Shown piece after piece: positions 1 through 6,601 of a DNA stretch of 11,705 nucleotides (within the stretch, counting starts at the first letter, position 1; the number at the start of each line of letters is the position of its first letter). The notes beneath the pieces were generated by a model. The model was not told the DNA's origin, ran no database searches, and was given only the letters and a program-made list of their open reading frames with translations. The stretch covers positions 1 to 11,705 of the forward strand of contig CAYMCP010000090.1 of assembly GCA_964388965.1 (NCBI GenBank), written 5' to 3'. Both the position numbers and the translations under genes were made by a program. Source of the DNA: Albibeggiatoa sp964388965 (GTDB taxonomy: Bacteria; Pseudomonadota; Gammaproteobacteria; Beggiatoales; Beggiatoaceae).

Positions 1-110
1 TCGTCACCGCCACCAAGCTCATCATCTAAGCTTAAATCATCGTCACCGCCACCAAGCTCGTCACCCAAATCTAGGCCGCTATCCATATCTAAGCCGCTAT
101 CCATATCGAG
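1..110 (-). repeat. Short in-frame tandem repeats in the fimV acidic tail
   Basis: A 20-base unit (tcgtcaccgccaccaagctc) occurs at 1-20 and 40-59, a period of 39 bases or 13 codons, encoding DELGGGD-type units. A second unit (gccgctatccatatc) occurs at 75-89 and 93-107, a period of 18 bases or 6 codons, encoding LDMDSG. Both periods are multiples of three, so copy-number change would keep the reading frame. The first array probably continues past the left edge. These are coding repeats, not a CRISPR array, because they have no constant repeat with unique spacers. Confidence 0.85.
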
Positions 111-2588
111 ATTATTATCCGAATCATCATCAACATCTAATTCAGATAGGACATCGTCCATATTGAGAGAGGATGATTCATCCCCATGCAAGCTCATGGC
201 TAAATCATCATCACCCAGACTGTCTGTATCCAGTGATTCACCACCAGATAAGCTATCCAAATCACTATCAGCCTCTGCATTTACTTGTGCTAATAAATTA
301 GCAATATCTTCATCATCGCTACTTGTCTCATCATCACTTAACGCCGTTGCAGCAGCGAGACCAGCACCCGCACCTAGCACTGCCGCACCGGCGGCAATTG
401 CAACTGTATCATCACCTTTATCATCAGCTAACAATTCTCGACCGGTGTGCATGTCATTCCATAAGCTAACCGCTTTATCCCAATGTGGACCTTGAGCATT
501 GACTTTATCACGCAAAACCTTGGCATGAGCTTCAAATTCTTTTGGACGGTTAGCTAATGCTAATACTTCTAACATTTTTACCTGATATTTTACTTGCTCT
601 GGATGTTTCTCAATTTCGCCTTTGAGTAATTCAACCGCTTGATCATAATTCTCATAAGCTAAATATACTTCAATTTCTTCCAACACCTCACTATCCAGAT
701 CGCCGCTGTCTTGATTCTCTTGCTTAATCTTACTCATCAAGTCATCTAAATCTTCGTCATCATCTTGTTTTTTATCAATATCTAAGTCCTTATCACTCAG
801 ATCAGTTTCTTCGGCTTCTAAACGTTCTAACTCGGCTTGAATTTCTGCCTCTTCCTGAACTTGTTTCGTTTTATGACGTTTACCTAATAACATCATCAAC
901 AAAAACAATAACAACAATAAGCCTCCAATCGCGCCACCAACAGTCAACCAGCCTCCGGGAACTTGCTCAACTGTTTCATTAGCCGCACCAATAGCTCCAC
1001 CAGTCATAAGATCAAGTGTAGATAACAAACCCGTATCAGCAGGTTCAAGTACCTCAGCATCAACGAATTCATCTGAAACTTCAGCTAACTCTTTTCCGCT
1101 ACCTGTAGGCTCAACATCATCTATTTCTGCTACTGTCTCTGTTTGCTCGGTTATATTTTCATCAACTGCTGATTCTGCAAAACGGCTATCTTCAGTAGGT
1201 TCATCACCAACAATTTCAATATCCTTTCCATCTTCTCCTTCAATCGCGCTATCATCAACCGATGCAGTATATTCTGTTGTTTCGTTACCTGTATTCTTGT
1301 CACGCATTTCATCATCTACTGAGTGGTCTACAGTATCGTCAGTCATTGCTACAACATCAGCGTGGTCCGTTGTTGCAGTATCAGTAGCTTGTTGTTTTAA
1401 CGTTTCAAGCGATTTAATTGGTTCAGCGTCGGCGGCAATCGTGCCACGTTCTTTCATCTGCTGTTGCAATTTTCCTAACTCTGAATTTTGTAATTCAATA
1501 AGACGGGTTAGCTCATCAATTTGTTTTTTCATGGTTGATACTAAATCACTCGTCTCATTTAAACGTGATTTTAGATTTCTATTTTCTTCACGAATGCTAA
1601 GATTTTCTTCCTCTAACGCTTGCAATTGAGTACGCAACGCACGTAATTCACCGGGTTCAGTTTTGGTTTGCGCACGAGTAACGTTGCCTGCACGATCAGG
1701 ATTGTCCTGCGGCTGAGAAACTGAGGCTAAACGCAAACGCGGTTGTTCAGGGGCTGCGGGTATATTTAAATTAGCTTGATTGTAAGCTGCACTCTCTTGA
1801 GCGGCGTTGGTTACGCGATTAGGTTGTTGTGGCGGGGTGTATTTTGCGACCGCTACACTCGTATCAGTCGTTGGTGTGCTGGCAGGCGGTGGGATACGCA
1901 GCACCGCGCCAGAACGGAGTAAATTCATATTATTACGGATAAACGCATGAGAATTATTACGATAAATATTCCGCATGTGTTCATTAAAAGAAAGGCTTTT
2001 ATCAACATGCGTTTTTCGTGCAATCGTAGATAAAGTGTCGCCACGCGAAACGGTGTAAGTTGTTGGTTCACTATTAGTACGGACAACGTTTAAAGGTTTA
2101 AAATTATTTGCTGTTGTAGTAGTAGGTTGAGTATTGACACTTTTGGTTGTGGCAGCCGTCATTGCCTGCGCAACTTTTGCCTCATGCAGCGGCGGGTCAA
2201 GTAAAGCCGTATATTCGCGTCGAATGCGTCCACTTGGCCAATTAATTTCAACTAGAAAATTTAAAAACGGCTCCTTTAAAGGTTGGCGCGTTGTAATATT
2301 TAAAATAGCTTGTGAAGCACGCTCATCTAATGGTTGTATATTAAAATTTAATGTATTTAATACCATTGGAAACTCTAAGCCTGCACGACGAAATGCCTCT
2401 ACTGGTGCTAGTGATACTCGTAAATTATTGATGTCGCCTTTAGGTATAGAAAGAATTTTTACTTTTGCATTTAAAGGCTCGTTTAATTTTGAAATAACAT
2501 CAATATTACTTAGTCCTAGTGCAGTAGCCTCTAACCCACATAACGCAGTTATCAAGGCTACCCAAGCCACTATCAATTTGCGTATCAT
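1..2588 (-). CDS. fimV: FimV-like pilus assembly / polar hub protein (partial, C-terminus beyond left edge)
   Basis: The frame is open from ATG at 2588 to the left edge: 862 codons and no stop. In order it shows a signal peptide (about residues 1-23, ending A-T-A before LGLSNIDV), the conserved FimV N-terminal domain (24 to about 140), a LysM fold (about 177-233, TYTVSRGDTLSTIA at its start, LRIP at its end), a charged coiled coil (about 314-381), an acidic linker, one clear membrane segment (about 548-568, followed by GKRHK), a TPR-like repeat region (about 632-720) and an Asp-rich tail. This architecture is that of FimV, an inner-membrane protein that binds peptidoglycan through LysM and organises type IV pili, type II secretion and cell poles in Pseudomonas. 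AAAGGAG lies 6 bases before the ATG. It lies downstream of asd, a common gammaproteobacterial order. Oddities are a second hydrophobic stretch (729-750) and a tail (751-862) with no Lys or Arg. The identification is firm; the missing part should hold the FimV C-terminal domain. Confidence 0.93.
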   Translation of the reverse strand, partial: MIRKLIVAWVALITALCGLEATALGLSNIDVISKLNEPLNAKVKILSIPKGDINNLRVSLAPVEAFRRAGLEFPMVLNTLNFNIQPLDERASQAILNITTRQPLKEPFLNFLVEINWPSGRIRREYTALLDPPLHEAKVAQAMTAATTKSVNTQPTTTTANNFKPLNVVRTNSEPTTYTVSRGDTLSTIARKTHVDKSLSFNEHMRNIYRNNSHAFIRNNMNLLRSGAVLRIPPPASTPTTDTSVAVAKYTPPQQPNRVTNAAQESAAYNQANLNIPAAPEQPRLRLASVSQPQDNPDRAGNVTRAQTKTEPGELRALRTQLQALEEENLSIREENRNLKSRLNETSDLVSTMKKQIDELTRLIELQNSELGKLQQQMKERGTIAADAEPIKSLETLKQQATDTATTDHADVVAMTDDTVDHSVDDEMRDKNTGNETTEYTASVDDSAIEGEDGKDIEIVGDEPTEDSRFAESAVDENITEQTETVAEIDDVEPTGSGKELAEVSDEFVDAEVLEPADTGLLSTLDLMTGGAIGAANETVEQVPGGWLTVGGAIGGLLLLLFLLMMLLGKRHKTKQVQEEAEIQAELERLEAEETDLSDKDLDIDKKQDDDEDLDDLMSKIKQENQDSGDLDSEVLEEIEVYLAYENYDQAVELLKGEIEKHPEQVKYQVKMLEVLALANRPKEFEAHAKVLRDKVNAQGPHWDKAVSLWNDMHTGRELLADDKGDDTVAIAAGAAVLGAGAGLAAATALSDDETSSDDEDIANLLAQVNAEADSDLDSLSGGESLDTDSLGDDDLAMSLHGDESSSLNMDDVLSELDVDDDSDNNLDMDSGLDMDSGLDLGDELGGGDDDLSLDDELGGGD

Positions 2589-2788
2589 TACGGTCTCCTT
2601 TAGTTAACCTATTCGGGAATGATGCACTTCATGCAAAAATCGTGTAGTTACTTTCATTTCCAAAAAAAACCACTTTAAACGGTGTTACTAATCTTTGCGT
2701 GTTATGTTCGCGTACAGATTTTCAATCATGAATTTAATTTCTGTTGATTTGAATGTCGCATCAAGTCAATCGAAACTATGAAACAAGA

Positions 2789-2814
2789 GGGTAAAAACCA
2801 GATGGTCGTTACCC
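2789..2814. other. Imperfect stem-loop upstream of fimV
   Basis: GGGTAA at 2789-2794 can pair with TTACCC at 2809-2814, with an inner ACC/GGT pairing across a short loop. No T-run follows on either strand, so it is not a standard intrinsic terminator for asd. It could be a protein-binding palindrome or a leader structure in the fimV mRNA. The role is unknown. Confidence 0.3.
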
Positions 2815-2834
2815 ATACTGCCTTAGATTAGAAA

Positions 2835-2863
2835 ATTATACGATAATACAAAAGCTTTTGCTG
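2835..2863 (-). promoter_or_regulatory. Candidate fimV promoter with palindrome between the -10 and -35 positions
   Basis: On the minus strand a perfect -10 box TATAAT lies at 2835-2840. The -35 position (about 2858-2863) is a poor match to TTGACA. A perfect 12-base palindrome CAAAAGCTTTTG at 2849-2860 fills the spacer and touches the -35 area, which could be an operator or activator site. The predicted mRNA start near 2828 would leave a leader of about 240 bases ahead of fimV. The 318 bases between asd and fimV hold no convincing gene. fimV may alternatively be read through from asd. Confidence 0.35.
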
Positions 2864-2906
2864 CATTTTTGAGAAAATACTTTAACAAACTAGCATTAAC
2901 TCTTTG

Positions 2907-3929
2907 TTATAAATATTCTTTTATCAAAATTTCAGCGATTTGTATACTATTCAATGCCGCACCTTTGCGGATATTATCAGACACAACCCACATATTTAAG
3001 CCGCGCGGGTGAGAAATATCTTCACGAATACGACTGACAAAAACAGGGTCTTGGGTTGCAGACTCAGTTACTGCTGTTGCATAGCCACCATCTTCGCGCC
3101 GGTCAAGTACCTCTACACCGGCTGCTTTGCTGAGTAATTCACGTACCAACTCTACGCTAATTTTATCACGGGTTTCAATATGCACCGCCTCAGAATGCCC
3201 ATAAAAAACTGGAATTCTTACCGCAGTTGGATTGACTAGAATATTATCATCTTCCATGATCTTTCTAGTTTCCCAAACCATTTTCATTTCTTCTTTGGTA
3301 TAGCCATTGTCCATGAAAATATCAATATGAGGCAAGGCATTAAAAGCAATTTGTTTGGGGTAAACCTTCGTTTCAATCGGTTTTGCGTTGAGTAGATTTG
3401 CAGTTTGGATTGCTAATTCCTCAATCGCTTCTTTGCCAGTACCTGATACAGCTTGATATGTTGCCACATTAATACGTTCTATACCTACAGCATCATAAAT
3501 CGGTTTTAATGCTACTACCATTTGAATTGTAGAACAATTTGGATTAGCAATGATATTACAATTTTTATAATCAGCAATACGATGTGGGTTCACTTCTGGT
3601 ACGACTAATGGGATATTTTCATCAAGACGAAATTGTGATGTATTGTCAATCACGACACAACCTGCCTGAGCTGCTTTTGGTGCATAGATTTTGGATACCG
3701 ATGCCCCCGCAGAAAATAAACCAATTTGAGTCTTAGAAAAATCAAAAGTTTCTAAATCCTCTACCGTATAAGTCTTGCCTTTAAATGTAATTTGCTTACC
3801 TGCTGAACGACTACTTGCTAGAGGATAAAGATTATTTATGGGAAAATTTCGTTGCTCCAAAATGGAAAGCATTGTTTCTCCCACAGCACCGGTCGCGCCT
3901 ACAACTGCAACATCAAATAAACGACTCAT
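2907..3929 (-). CDS. asd: Aspartate-semialdehyde dehydrogenase
   Basis: This 340-residue protein reduces aspartyl-4-phosphate to aspartate semialdehyde with NADPH, the branch point to lysine/diaminopimelate, threonine and methionine, in the cytoplasm. The N-terminus has the nucleotide-binding GATGAVG (residues 11-17). The active cysteine is C132 in ANPNCST. R101 (SQFRL), Q159, E220, R238 and H245 (RIPVFYGHSE) fit the substrate-binding and catalytic positions known for the family. It is therefore likely active, unlike the Usg-type paralogue that often sits next to fimV/truA and has lost catalytic residues. The ATG at 3929 has only a distant ribosome site (GGAG about 13 bases upstream), but the protein begins at the expected place before the Rossmann strand. 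fimV follows on the same strand after 318 bases. A 7-bp inverted repeat (TAACAAA 2883-2889, TTTGTTA 2903-2909) overlaps the stop codon but is too weak to call a terminator. Confidence 0.96.
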   Translation of the reverse strand: MSRLFDVAVVGATGAVGETMLSILEQRNFPINNLYPLASSRSAGKQITFKGKTYTVEDLETFDFSKTQIGLFSAGASVSKIYAPKAAQAGCVVIDNTSQFRLDENIPLVVPEVNPHRIADYKNCNIIANPNCSTIQMVVALKPIYDAVGIERINVATYQAVSGTGKEAIEELAIQTANLLNAKPIETKVYPKQIAFNALPHIDIFMDNGYTKEEMKMVWETRKIMEDDNILVNPTAVRIPVFYGHSEAVHIETRDKISVELVRELLSKAAGVEVLDRREDGGYATAVTESATQDPVFVSRIREDISHPRGLNMWVVSDNIRKGAALNSIQIAEILIKEYL

Positions 3930-3983
3930 GTTTTTATTTATTCTCCACTATTTTAATATGGGACAAGTCTTTGTGTCATTAAA

Positions 3984-3992
3984 ATCATATCA
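3984..3992 (-). promoter_or_regulatory. Candidate extended -10 promoter for asd
   Basis: The minus strand carries TGATATGAT: a TATGAT -10 box (3984-3989) preceded by the TG motif of extended -10 promoters. A second overlapping TATGAT lies at 3989-3994. No good -35 is seen at the usual distance, which extended -10 promoters can tolerate. The predicted start near 3977 lies inside the left arm of the 3970-4090 inverted repeat and would give a leader of about 48 bases before asd. Confidence 0.4.
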
Positions 3993-4033
3993 TATCCACA
4001 TACAACATGCTTTATCTAGTTTATAGAACCGAT

Positions 4034-4062
4034 TTGACATCTGGAATAATTTTGAATATAAC
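4034..4062 (+). promoter_or_regulatory. Near-consensus sigma70 promoter with no known gene
   Basis: TTGACA (4034-4039), a 17-base spacer and TATAAC (4057-4062) match the sigma70 consensus at 11 of 12 positions, the best promoter match I noticed in the window. It points rightward, toward the 3' end of ccmI, which is on the opposite strand. The predicted start is near 4069. Downstream is only an 18-codon open frame (4081-4137, MTQNTFLLFWKKSLVSIF) with no clear ribosome site. The transcript could be a small RNA or antisense to ccmI, or the promoter may be inactive. Confidence 0.45.
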
Positions 4063-4270
4063 TTTTCGCTTCAATTAAGAATGACACAAAATACTTTCCT
4101 GCTCTTTTGGAAAAAATCACTTGTTTCAATATTTTAGATTTCAAATGGATTCTATATTTTTAGCAATTATCGAATGTTTTAAAGACAATTTTGAAATCGA
4201 GAATTGTATACCATTTAGAAAAATTTTATAAACAAGCCATTACTGGAATGATTTATAACCACCCATCGTT

Positions 4271-5476
4271 TTAAGGCACAACTTGATCAATTGTCAATTC
4301 TACTGTTTGCCCCAAACTTACCGGCGTAACAACACCTATTAAATCACCTGTTTGCGCGACTGCACCGCCCGATTTAGAAATCCGCGCCATAATTGTAACT
4401 GTGTCAAAATTAGACAATTTCATATTGGGCATCATAGCCTGTTCGTCATTTAAATTGACTTGAGTAGGTAATTCAGTCGCCGATAGACGCACAATTGCTA
4501 ATGGCATCGGAGAGCCTTCAGTCATTCGTGCGTATACAAATAAGGTATCACTCGTTTCTATTTTGTTTTGTAAACTAGGTTCTAAACGGACGTTGACCTT
4601 AATATTGGTAATATCATTAATAGGGTTAGCCGGCGATATGGGTTCTTGTCCTAATGCCTGTTTGACTTGATTGATGTGCTGGGTTAGCGTTTCAATCGCT
4701 TGTGTTTCAGCTTGCGGTAAGAGTGGTAATAAACGTTCCCAATAATCAATCGCTTGTAGCAATTTATTCTGCTCTCGTGCAGCAAAACCTGCTAACCATA
4801 AAGCACTGGTATGATTTGGATCAATTTCTAACGCATTGTTTAATAACATGGTAGGTAAACCGACAAGTTTATTATCATTCGCCATTGCTGCGGTTTCGGC
4901 ATAATCTACTAAAACATTTGGGTCTTTCCCCTCAGTTAGCGTAACCAATTTAGTGTAAATTTCAATTGCTTCTGGATAGCGTTGCAGCATCACATACGAA
5001 CGTGCCAACATATACCAACCTTGAATATCATCAGGTTGTTGAGCCAAACGTTTTGCTAAATTGTCAACCATTTTTTCAAAATCGGCTGGCATTTGTCCAT
5101 GCGACTTTGCTTGTTCAACTTGTTGCACTGGCTGTAGCAAATCGTAACGCCCTAATTTCCCATACAAACCCCACGCAATCGCTGGAATCATAATAACAAC
5201 GATAATAACACTTGCCCAACGCGCTTGAGAGTGATAATTAATGCTATGTGAGTCTAATTCTTGTGCAAGACTTTTTTCTAATTCTTGTTTACGTTGTTGG
5301 AAATCTTCAGTCGATAGCTGTTCCTGCTCTAATTCTTGTAAACGCTCTTTGTAAATTGCCACATTGGTCGAAGTTTGACGGCTCTCTTCCGTATAATTTT
5401 GCAGGCTTAGTAGTGGCGGAATCACAAATGCCAAAGCGGCGAGCGTCAGTAAAAAAATGATGAACCAAAAAAACAT
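4271..5476 (-). CDS. ccmI: Cytochrome c maturation protein CcmI (CycH-like TPR protein)
   Basis: This 401-residue inner-membrane protein should chaperone apocytochrome c for the CcmFH haem-ligation complex (System I). It has an N-terminal membrane helix (about 2-22), a charged cytoplasmic loop with coiled-coil character (about 40-75), a second membrane helix (about 87-106), TPR repeats in the periplasm (about 135-275, including GWYMLARSYVMLQRYPEAIEIY and ALWLAGFAA) and a C-terminal beta-rich domain (about 290-401). That last domain has the CcmI-type stretch SDTLFVYAR, MPLAIVRL, LPTQVNLND and GDLIGVV. The ATG is preceded by AAAGGA with 6 bases between. It starts 12 bases after the ccmH stop, so the two genes are very likely co-transcribed and translated in succession. 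No convincing terminator is seen after its stop. Confidence 0.94.
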   Translation of the reverse strand: MFFWFIIFLLTLAALAFVIPPLLSLQNYTEESRQTSTNVAIYKERLQELEQEQLSTEDFQQRKQELEKSLAQELDSHSINYHSQARWASVIIVVIMIPAIAWGLYGKLGRYDLLQPVQQVEQAKSHGQMPADFEKMVDNLAKRLAQQPDDIQGWYMLARSYVMLQRYPEAIEIYTKLVTLTEGKDPNVLVDYAETAAMANDNKLVGLPTMLLNNALEIDPNHTSALWLAGFAAREQNKLLQAIDYWERLLPLLPQAETQAIETLTQHINQVKQALGQEPISPANPINDITNIKVNVRLEPSLQNKIETSDTLFVYARMTEGSPMPLAIVRLSATELPTQVNLNDEQAMMPNMKLSNFDTVTIMARISKSGGAVAQTGDLIGVVTPVSLGQTVELTIDQVVP

Positions 5477-5488
5477 GCAATATCCTTT

Positions 5489-5944
5489 TTATTGATTATT
5501 CAAAGCTTTTTGAACTTTTTGTTGTTCTTCTTCGGTTAAATGCTCTGGCTGCGCTGTCGTTTTCGCATGGTATCGAATTGCCCATAATAAGCTTAACAAT
5601 GCGATGAAAAATAATAGAGCAGGTCCTAACCACAATACCACTGTTTTTGGCTTGAGTGGCGGATTATATAAAATATAGTCGCTGTAACGTTCAACCAAGA
5701 AGGTATAAATTTCGTCATCGGTTTTACCTTGCAAAATCATATCGCGCACAACATCACGTACATCTTGAGCAATACCTGCATTAGAATCAGCCACACTTTG
5801 GTTTTGACAAACGACACAACGCAGCTCATTAGCGAGTTTCCAGAATCGTTCTTGTTGTTCTGGCGTGTCAAACTCAGTCGGATTTTGGTCAATCGCACAA
5901 CTTATGCTAGGAAATAGCAGCATAAAAAACACTAATAAACGCAT
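5489..5944 (-). CDS. ccmH: Cytochrome c maturation protein CcmH (thiol-disulfide component)
   Basis: CcmH works with CcmF and CcmG to keep the CXXCH haem motif of apocytochromes reduced during haem attachment in the periplasm. The 151 residues show a signal peptide (about 1-17), the family signature LRCVVCQNQS with the cysteine pair C43 and C46, a helical periplasmic domain (about 50-100, including RYSDYILYNPPL) and a C-terminal membrane helix (about 102-123). It is the single-domain CcmH; the CcmI part is a separate gene next door, not a fusion as in E. coli. AAAAGGA lies 5 bases before the ATG. An out-of-frame ATG just upstream is ignored because the reading frame and signal peptide fit the chosen start. 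ccmG/ccmF, the usual upstream partners, are not adjacent; pyk lies divergently instead. Confidence 0.95.
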   Translation of the reverse strand: MRLLVFFMLLFPSISCAIDQNPTEFDTPEQQERFWKLANELRCVVCQNQSVADSNAGIAQDVRDVVRDMILQGKTDDEIYTFLVERYSDYILYNPPLKPKTVVLWLGPALLFFIALLSLLWAIRYHAKTTAQPEHLTEEEQQKVQKALNNQ

Positions 5945-5976
5945 GGCATTCCTTTTTGCTTTAGATAAAACAAGAC

Positions 5977-5982
5977 ATTGTA
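5977..5982 (-). promoter_or_regulatory. Candidate -10 box for the ccmH-ccmI operon
   Basis: TACAAT on the minus strand (5 of 6 to consensus) sits where a short leader of about 26 bases would precede ccmH. The -35 position is weak (ATGGTA at a 17-base spacing). Some promoter is needed here because pyk is divergent and no upstream ccm gene is present. Confidence 0.3.
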
Positions 5983-6107
5983 CAACAAAACGTGATTACT
6001 ACCATAACTGCAAGAAAATTTGCCACGAATCAAGTAAGTCATGAGGACAGCCGTATCTTGGAAAAAACGGTTGCGTGAGAATAAAAAAATTTACAGTAAT
6101 GTCGTAG

Positions 6108-6123
6108 GATTTTCAGAAAAATC
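6108..6123. other. Small AT-rich stem-loop in the ccmH/pyk intergenic region
   Basis: GATTTT (6108-6113) pairs with AAAATC (6118-6123) across the loop CAGA, with possible further weak pairing outside. It lies in the 657-base divergent region 5945-6601, where I see no convincing gene. The role is unknown. Confidence 0.25.
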
Positions 6124-6189
6124 TTTCTCGGTTAATCCCATTGCTGAAAAAAACAAATTCACTGTTTCTGCACAGTACATTACGTTGAC

Positions 6190-6224
6190 ATTTTGGCATT
6201 ACCTTAGTACGTTTACGCCAAAAT
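6190..6224. other. 8-bp inverted repeat in the ccmH/pyk intergenic region
   Basis: ATTTTGGC (6190-6197) is the perfect complement of GCCAAAAT (6217-6224), with a 19-base loop. A further 5-bp match, TTACG (6180-6184) with CGTAA (6232-6236), may extend the structure. Both flanking genes start away from this site, so it should not be a terminator for either. It could be an operator, the end of a small RNA, or a relic. Just to the right are short direct repeats: a 7-base period at 6247-6263 and a 14-base period at 6270-6295. Confidence 0.35.
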
Positions 6225-6335
6225 TCTAATGCGTAACTCCTAATGTAAAGTTTAAAGTTTAAAATGAGAATTGCTGATTTTTGATTGCTAATTTTCAAAT
6301 AAAGTTTGTTTTGTGTATATACTAGCCGATTATTT

Positions 6336-6364
6336 TTGAATTGTGCGAAATATGAAGATATTAA
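6336..6364 (+). promoter_or_regulatory. Candidate promoter for pyk-fba
   Basis: TTGAAT (6336-6341), a 17-base spacer and TATTAA (6359-6364) form a moderate sigma70-like promoter (4 of 6 at each box). It would give a leader of about 230 AT-rich bases before pyk. The region is so AT-rich that chance matches are expected, and other -10-like boxes exist (for example TATACT at 6318-6323). This is the best paired candidate I found, not a firm call. Confidence 0.3.
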
Positions 6365-6601
6365 ATAGGCTTATCAATAAATAAAAAATATTATAAAAAT
6401 AGACATAAAAAGATAACCAAAAAAGTTTATATTATTGTATCCGGGATGCCTCAAGCCAATCTTAAAATAATTTGCTAGAGAAATTAAATCGTTACGAAAT
6501 AACAACTAAAAATAATCGTTGCATCTAAATTCGCGTAGATAAAAAAATAATAAAAATTTTACTTAAATCCACCAAAGATTGATAGAGGATAAAAACTTAT
6601 C

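Larger units (their letters stand above)
3970..4090. repeat. Widely spaced 11-bp inverted repeat in the asd upstream region
   Basis: TTTGTGTCATT at 3970-3980 is the exact reverse complement of AATGACACAAA at 4080-4090, with 99 bases between. Similarity continues outward imperfectly: the minus strand reads on with GACTTGTCC and the plus strand with ATACTTTCC. The arms lie close to the predicted starts of two divergent transcripts. They could be paired regulator sites or the ends of a degenerate small element. No target-site duplication is evident. The rest of 3930-4270 holds no recognisable gene. Confidence 0.5.

Noticed and set aside
1..110. Direct repeats that might suggest a CRISPR array
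   Set aside because: Periods are multiples of three within a coding frame, copies are few and of two kinds, and there are no unique spacers.
163..495. Plus-strand open frame of 110 codons, rich in Ser and Ala
   Set aside because: It is the antisense shadow of the Asp-rich fimV tail; GAT/GAC codons read as ATC/GTC/TCA on the other strand keep stops away. No ribosome site or domain is visible.
1297..1629. Plus-strand open frame of 110 codons inside fimV
   Set aside because: Antisense to the fimV coiled coil and acidic linker, Ser/Phe/Cys-rich composition without a recognisable domain.
2134..2607. Plus-strand open frame of 157 codons
   Set aside because: Antisense to the fimV N-terminal domain, which is clearly the coding strand (signal peptide and FimV motifs).
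3838..4026. Plus-strand open frame of 62 codons overlapping the asd start
   Set aside because: More than half is antisense to asd; no ribosome site and no protein-like conservation expected.
3970..4090. Reading the inverted repeat as terminal repeats of an insertion sequence
   Set aside because: Only 99 bases between arms, no transposase and no target-site duplication; a miniature element remains possible but unsupported.
6041..6229. Plus-strand open frame of 62 codons in the ccmH/pyk intergenic region
   Set aside because: No convincing ribosome site, no recognisable motif, AT-driven composition, and a competing 61-codon minus-strand frame (6113-6298) overlaps it. Kept only as a possible relic within the intergenic finding.
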